A DNA stretch of 64,000 nucleotides from Acinetobacter sp. NCu2D-2 (GTDB lineage Bacteria > Pseudomonadota > Gammaproteobacteria > Pseudomonadales > Moraxellaceae), in contig NZ_CP015594.1 in NCBI RefSeq assembly GCF_001647675.1, forward strand, positions 1,736,001 through 1,800,000, given 5' to 3'. A program made the position numbers and the translations under genes. The notes beneath the pieces are model-generated. The model was not told the DNA's origin, did not search any database, and saw only the letters and a list, made by a program, of their open reading frames with translations. Below are positions 63,266 through 64,000 of the stretch, in pieces (position 1 is the stretch's first letter; every line of letters starts with the position of its first letter).

Positions 63266-63928
63266 TTATCTATTAGTTGTAGATTGACCTTGATAACGCC
63301 CCGGACGATGGTTGAGTGCCAAGAACACACCCATGATCACAGCCGCCAAGATTGACCATAAGACTTGTTGATAAGGCATGATACTAAACGCCAATGCGAC
63401 TACAACGCAGTCAATCAACATCTGCACTTTACCTGCGCTCATCCCCACCTTTTCTTGTAGATATAGCGAGATGATCGTAGCACCGCCCAAACTTGATTGA
63501 TGTCTGGCCAAAAACAGTACTCCTGTGCCCAACATCAAACCACCCGCAATGGCTGCAAACATCGGATGTAAATAACTTATCTTTAAATAATGCGGCACCA
63601 CATAGGTTAGCAAAGACAATAAGGCGACTGAAATAAAGGTTTTGATGGTAAAAGCTCGACCGAGTTGAGTCCAAGCAAACCAATAGAAAGGTAAGTTAAT
63701 GACAAAATAAACCAGACTAAATGACCAACCTGTTGCATAGTGAATGACGAATGCAATCCCCGCTGTACTGCCCGTCAGTAAACCTGCTTGTTCATACAAA
63801 ATCAGGGTAATTCCGACAAATAAAGTGCCAGAAAATAAGGCAAGACTGTCATCCATATAACTATGTCGAAGTGGATGTACCCGATCTACATGCTGTGCTT
63901 TGACCATCATTTGAAATAGATTCTTCAT
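63266..63928 (-). CDS. YitT-family membrane protein
   Basis: 220 residues with five or six membrane segments; DUF161/YitT pattern: LYEQAGLLTGSTAGIAFVIHYATGWSFSLVYFVINLPFYWFAW, then MFAAIAGGLMLGTGVLFLARHQSSLGGATIISLYLQEKVGMSAGKVQMLIDCVVV. It lacks the C-terminal DUF2179 domain of Bacillus YitT, so belongs to the short proteobacterial form. Function unknown; a transport role is assumed. Ribosome binding site AGGA upstream of the ATG. Confidence 0.88.
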   Translation of the reverse strand: MKNLFQMMVKAQHVDRVHPLRHSYMDDSLALFSGTLFVGITLILYEQAGLLTGSTAGIAFVIHYATGWSFSLVYFVINLPFYWFAWTQLGRAFTIKTFISVALLSLLTYVVPHYLKISYLHPMFAAIAGGLMLGTGVLFLARHQSSLGGATIISLYLQEKVGMSAGKVQMLIDCVVVALAFSIMPYQQVLWSILAAVIMGVFLALNHRPGRYQGQSTTNR

Positions 63929-64000
63929 GTATTGAATCCTATATTCACCCTTTTACTTGTGGTATGTGGTGAAATTGCAATTCGACGCTTTTGACGTCAT

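Noticed and set aside
1..64000. CRISPR array, prophage or classic defence island
   Set aside because: No regularly spaced direct repeats, phage structural genes or recognisable defence genes were seen; the only recombinase outside insertion sequences is XerC in its usual place.

Overview
The window reads as a chromosomal segment of an Acinetobacter species (Gammaproteobacteria, Moraxellaceae). DNA is AT-rich. The GyrA, EtfA/EtfB, TtcA, long-form isocitrate lyase and LptM-DapF-LysA sequences have the character of that genus, and the insertion sequences belong to IS4, IS5 (IS903 group) and IS982 types common there. Genus is inferred from protein character only; no database search was possible. 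Most of the window is core housekeeping DNA, with accessory change confined to insertion sequences.

Layout. 1-3066: HlyD-type adaptor (cut by the window edge) and two ABC-2 type permeases in a translationally coupled operon. 3068-6533: a small lipoprotein and gyrA, whose C-terminal domain carries an extra segment of about 90 residues. 6925-10154: two integral membrane proteins of unknown role and etfBA. 10654-11867: divergent LysE-type exporter and Lrp-type regulator. 11910-15883: a hypothetical gene, then xerC, dapF, lysA and lptM. 16014-19093: divergent cycA-like and alanine/glycine:cation symporter genes. 19165-23624: radA, a Tim44-like membrane protein, a Sel1-repeat protein and a DUF3592 protein. 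24092-27247: the methyl cycle, with ahcY behind a probable S-adenosylhomocysteine riboswitch, then a double-hairpin repeat, metF and rsmE. 27424-36732: a PAS-GGDEF-EAL protein, maeB, cca, a GNAT enzyme, and the epmA-pdxB overlap. 36870-37274: two tRNA-Ser(UGA) genes with duplicated promoters. 37354-43397: greB, two lytic transglycosylases, an SCP2 protein, ttcA, a DnaA-box cluster and htpX.

43437-46347 is an insertion-sequence island: an IS4-family element, a secreted-protein gene cut in two by an IS5-family element, then that IS5 element with a perfect 9-bp target duplication. 46521-59407 returns to chromosomal genes: DUF4112, mgtE, a lone RND pump, aceA, a LysR regulator, a CNNM/CBS protein, and two related membrane proteins flanking tRNA-Leu(UAA). 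A second IS4 copy differs from the first at one base. It is followed by a small hypothetical gene, folP, an IS982-family element with a nonsense mutation in its transposase, and a YitT-family gene.

The most unusual signal is that both IS4 copies sit exactly in the centre of bidirectional intrinsic terminators between convergent genes. Each target duplication (12 bp and 11 bp) is the terminator loop plus 3-4 stem bases on each side. The element also carries its own terminator-like hairpin directly before the transposase start codon. This suggests an element that homes to terminator hairpins (or cruciforms) and brings a replacement. No CRISPR array, prophage or recognisable defence island is visible.
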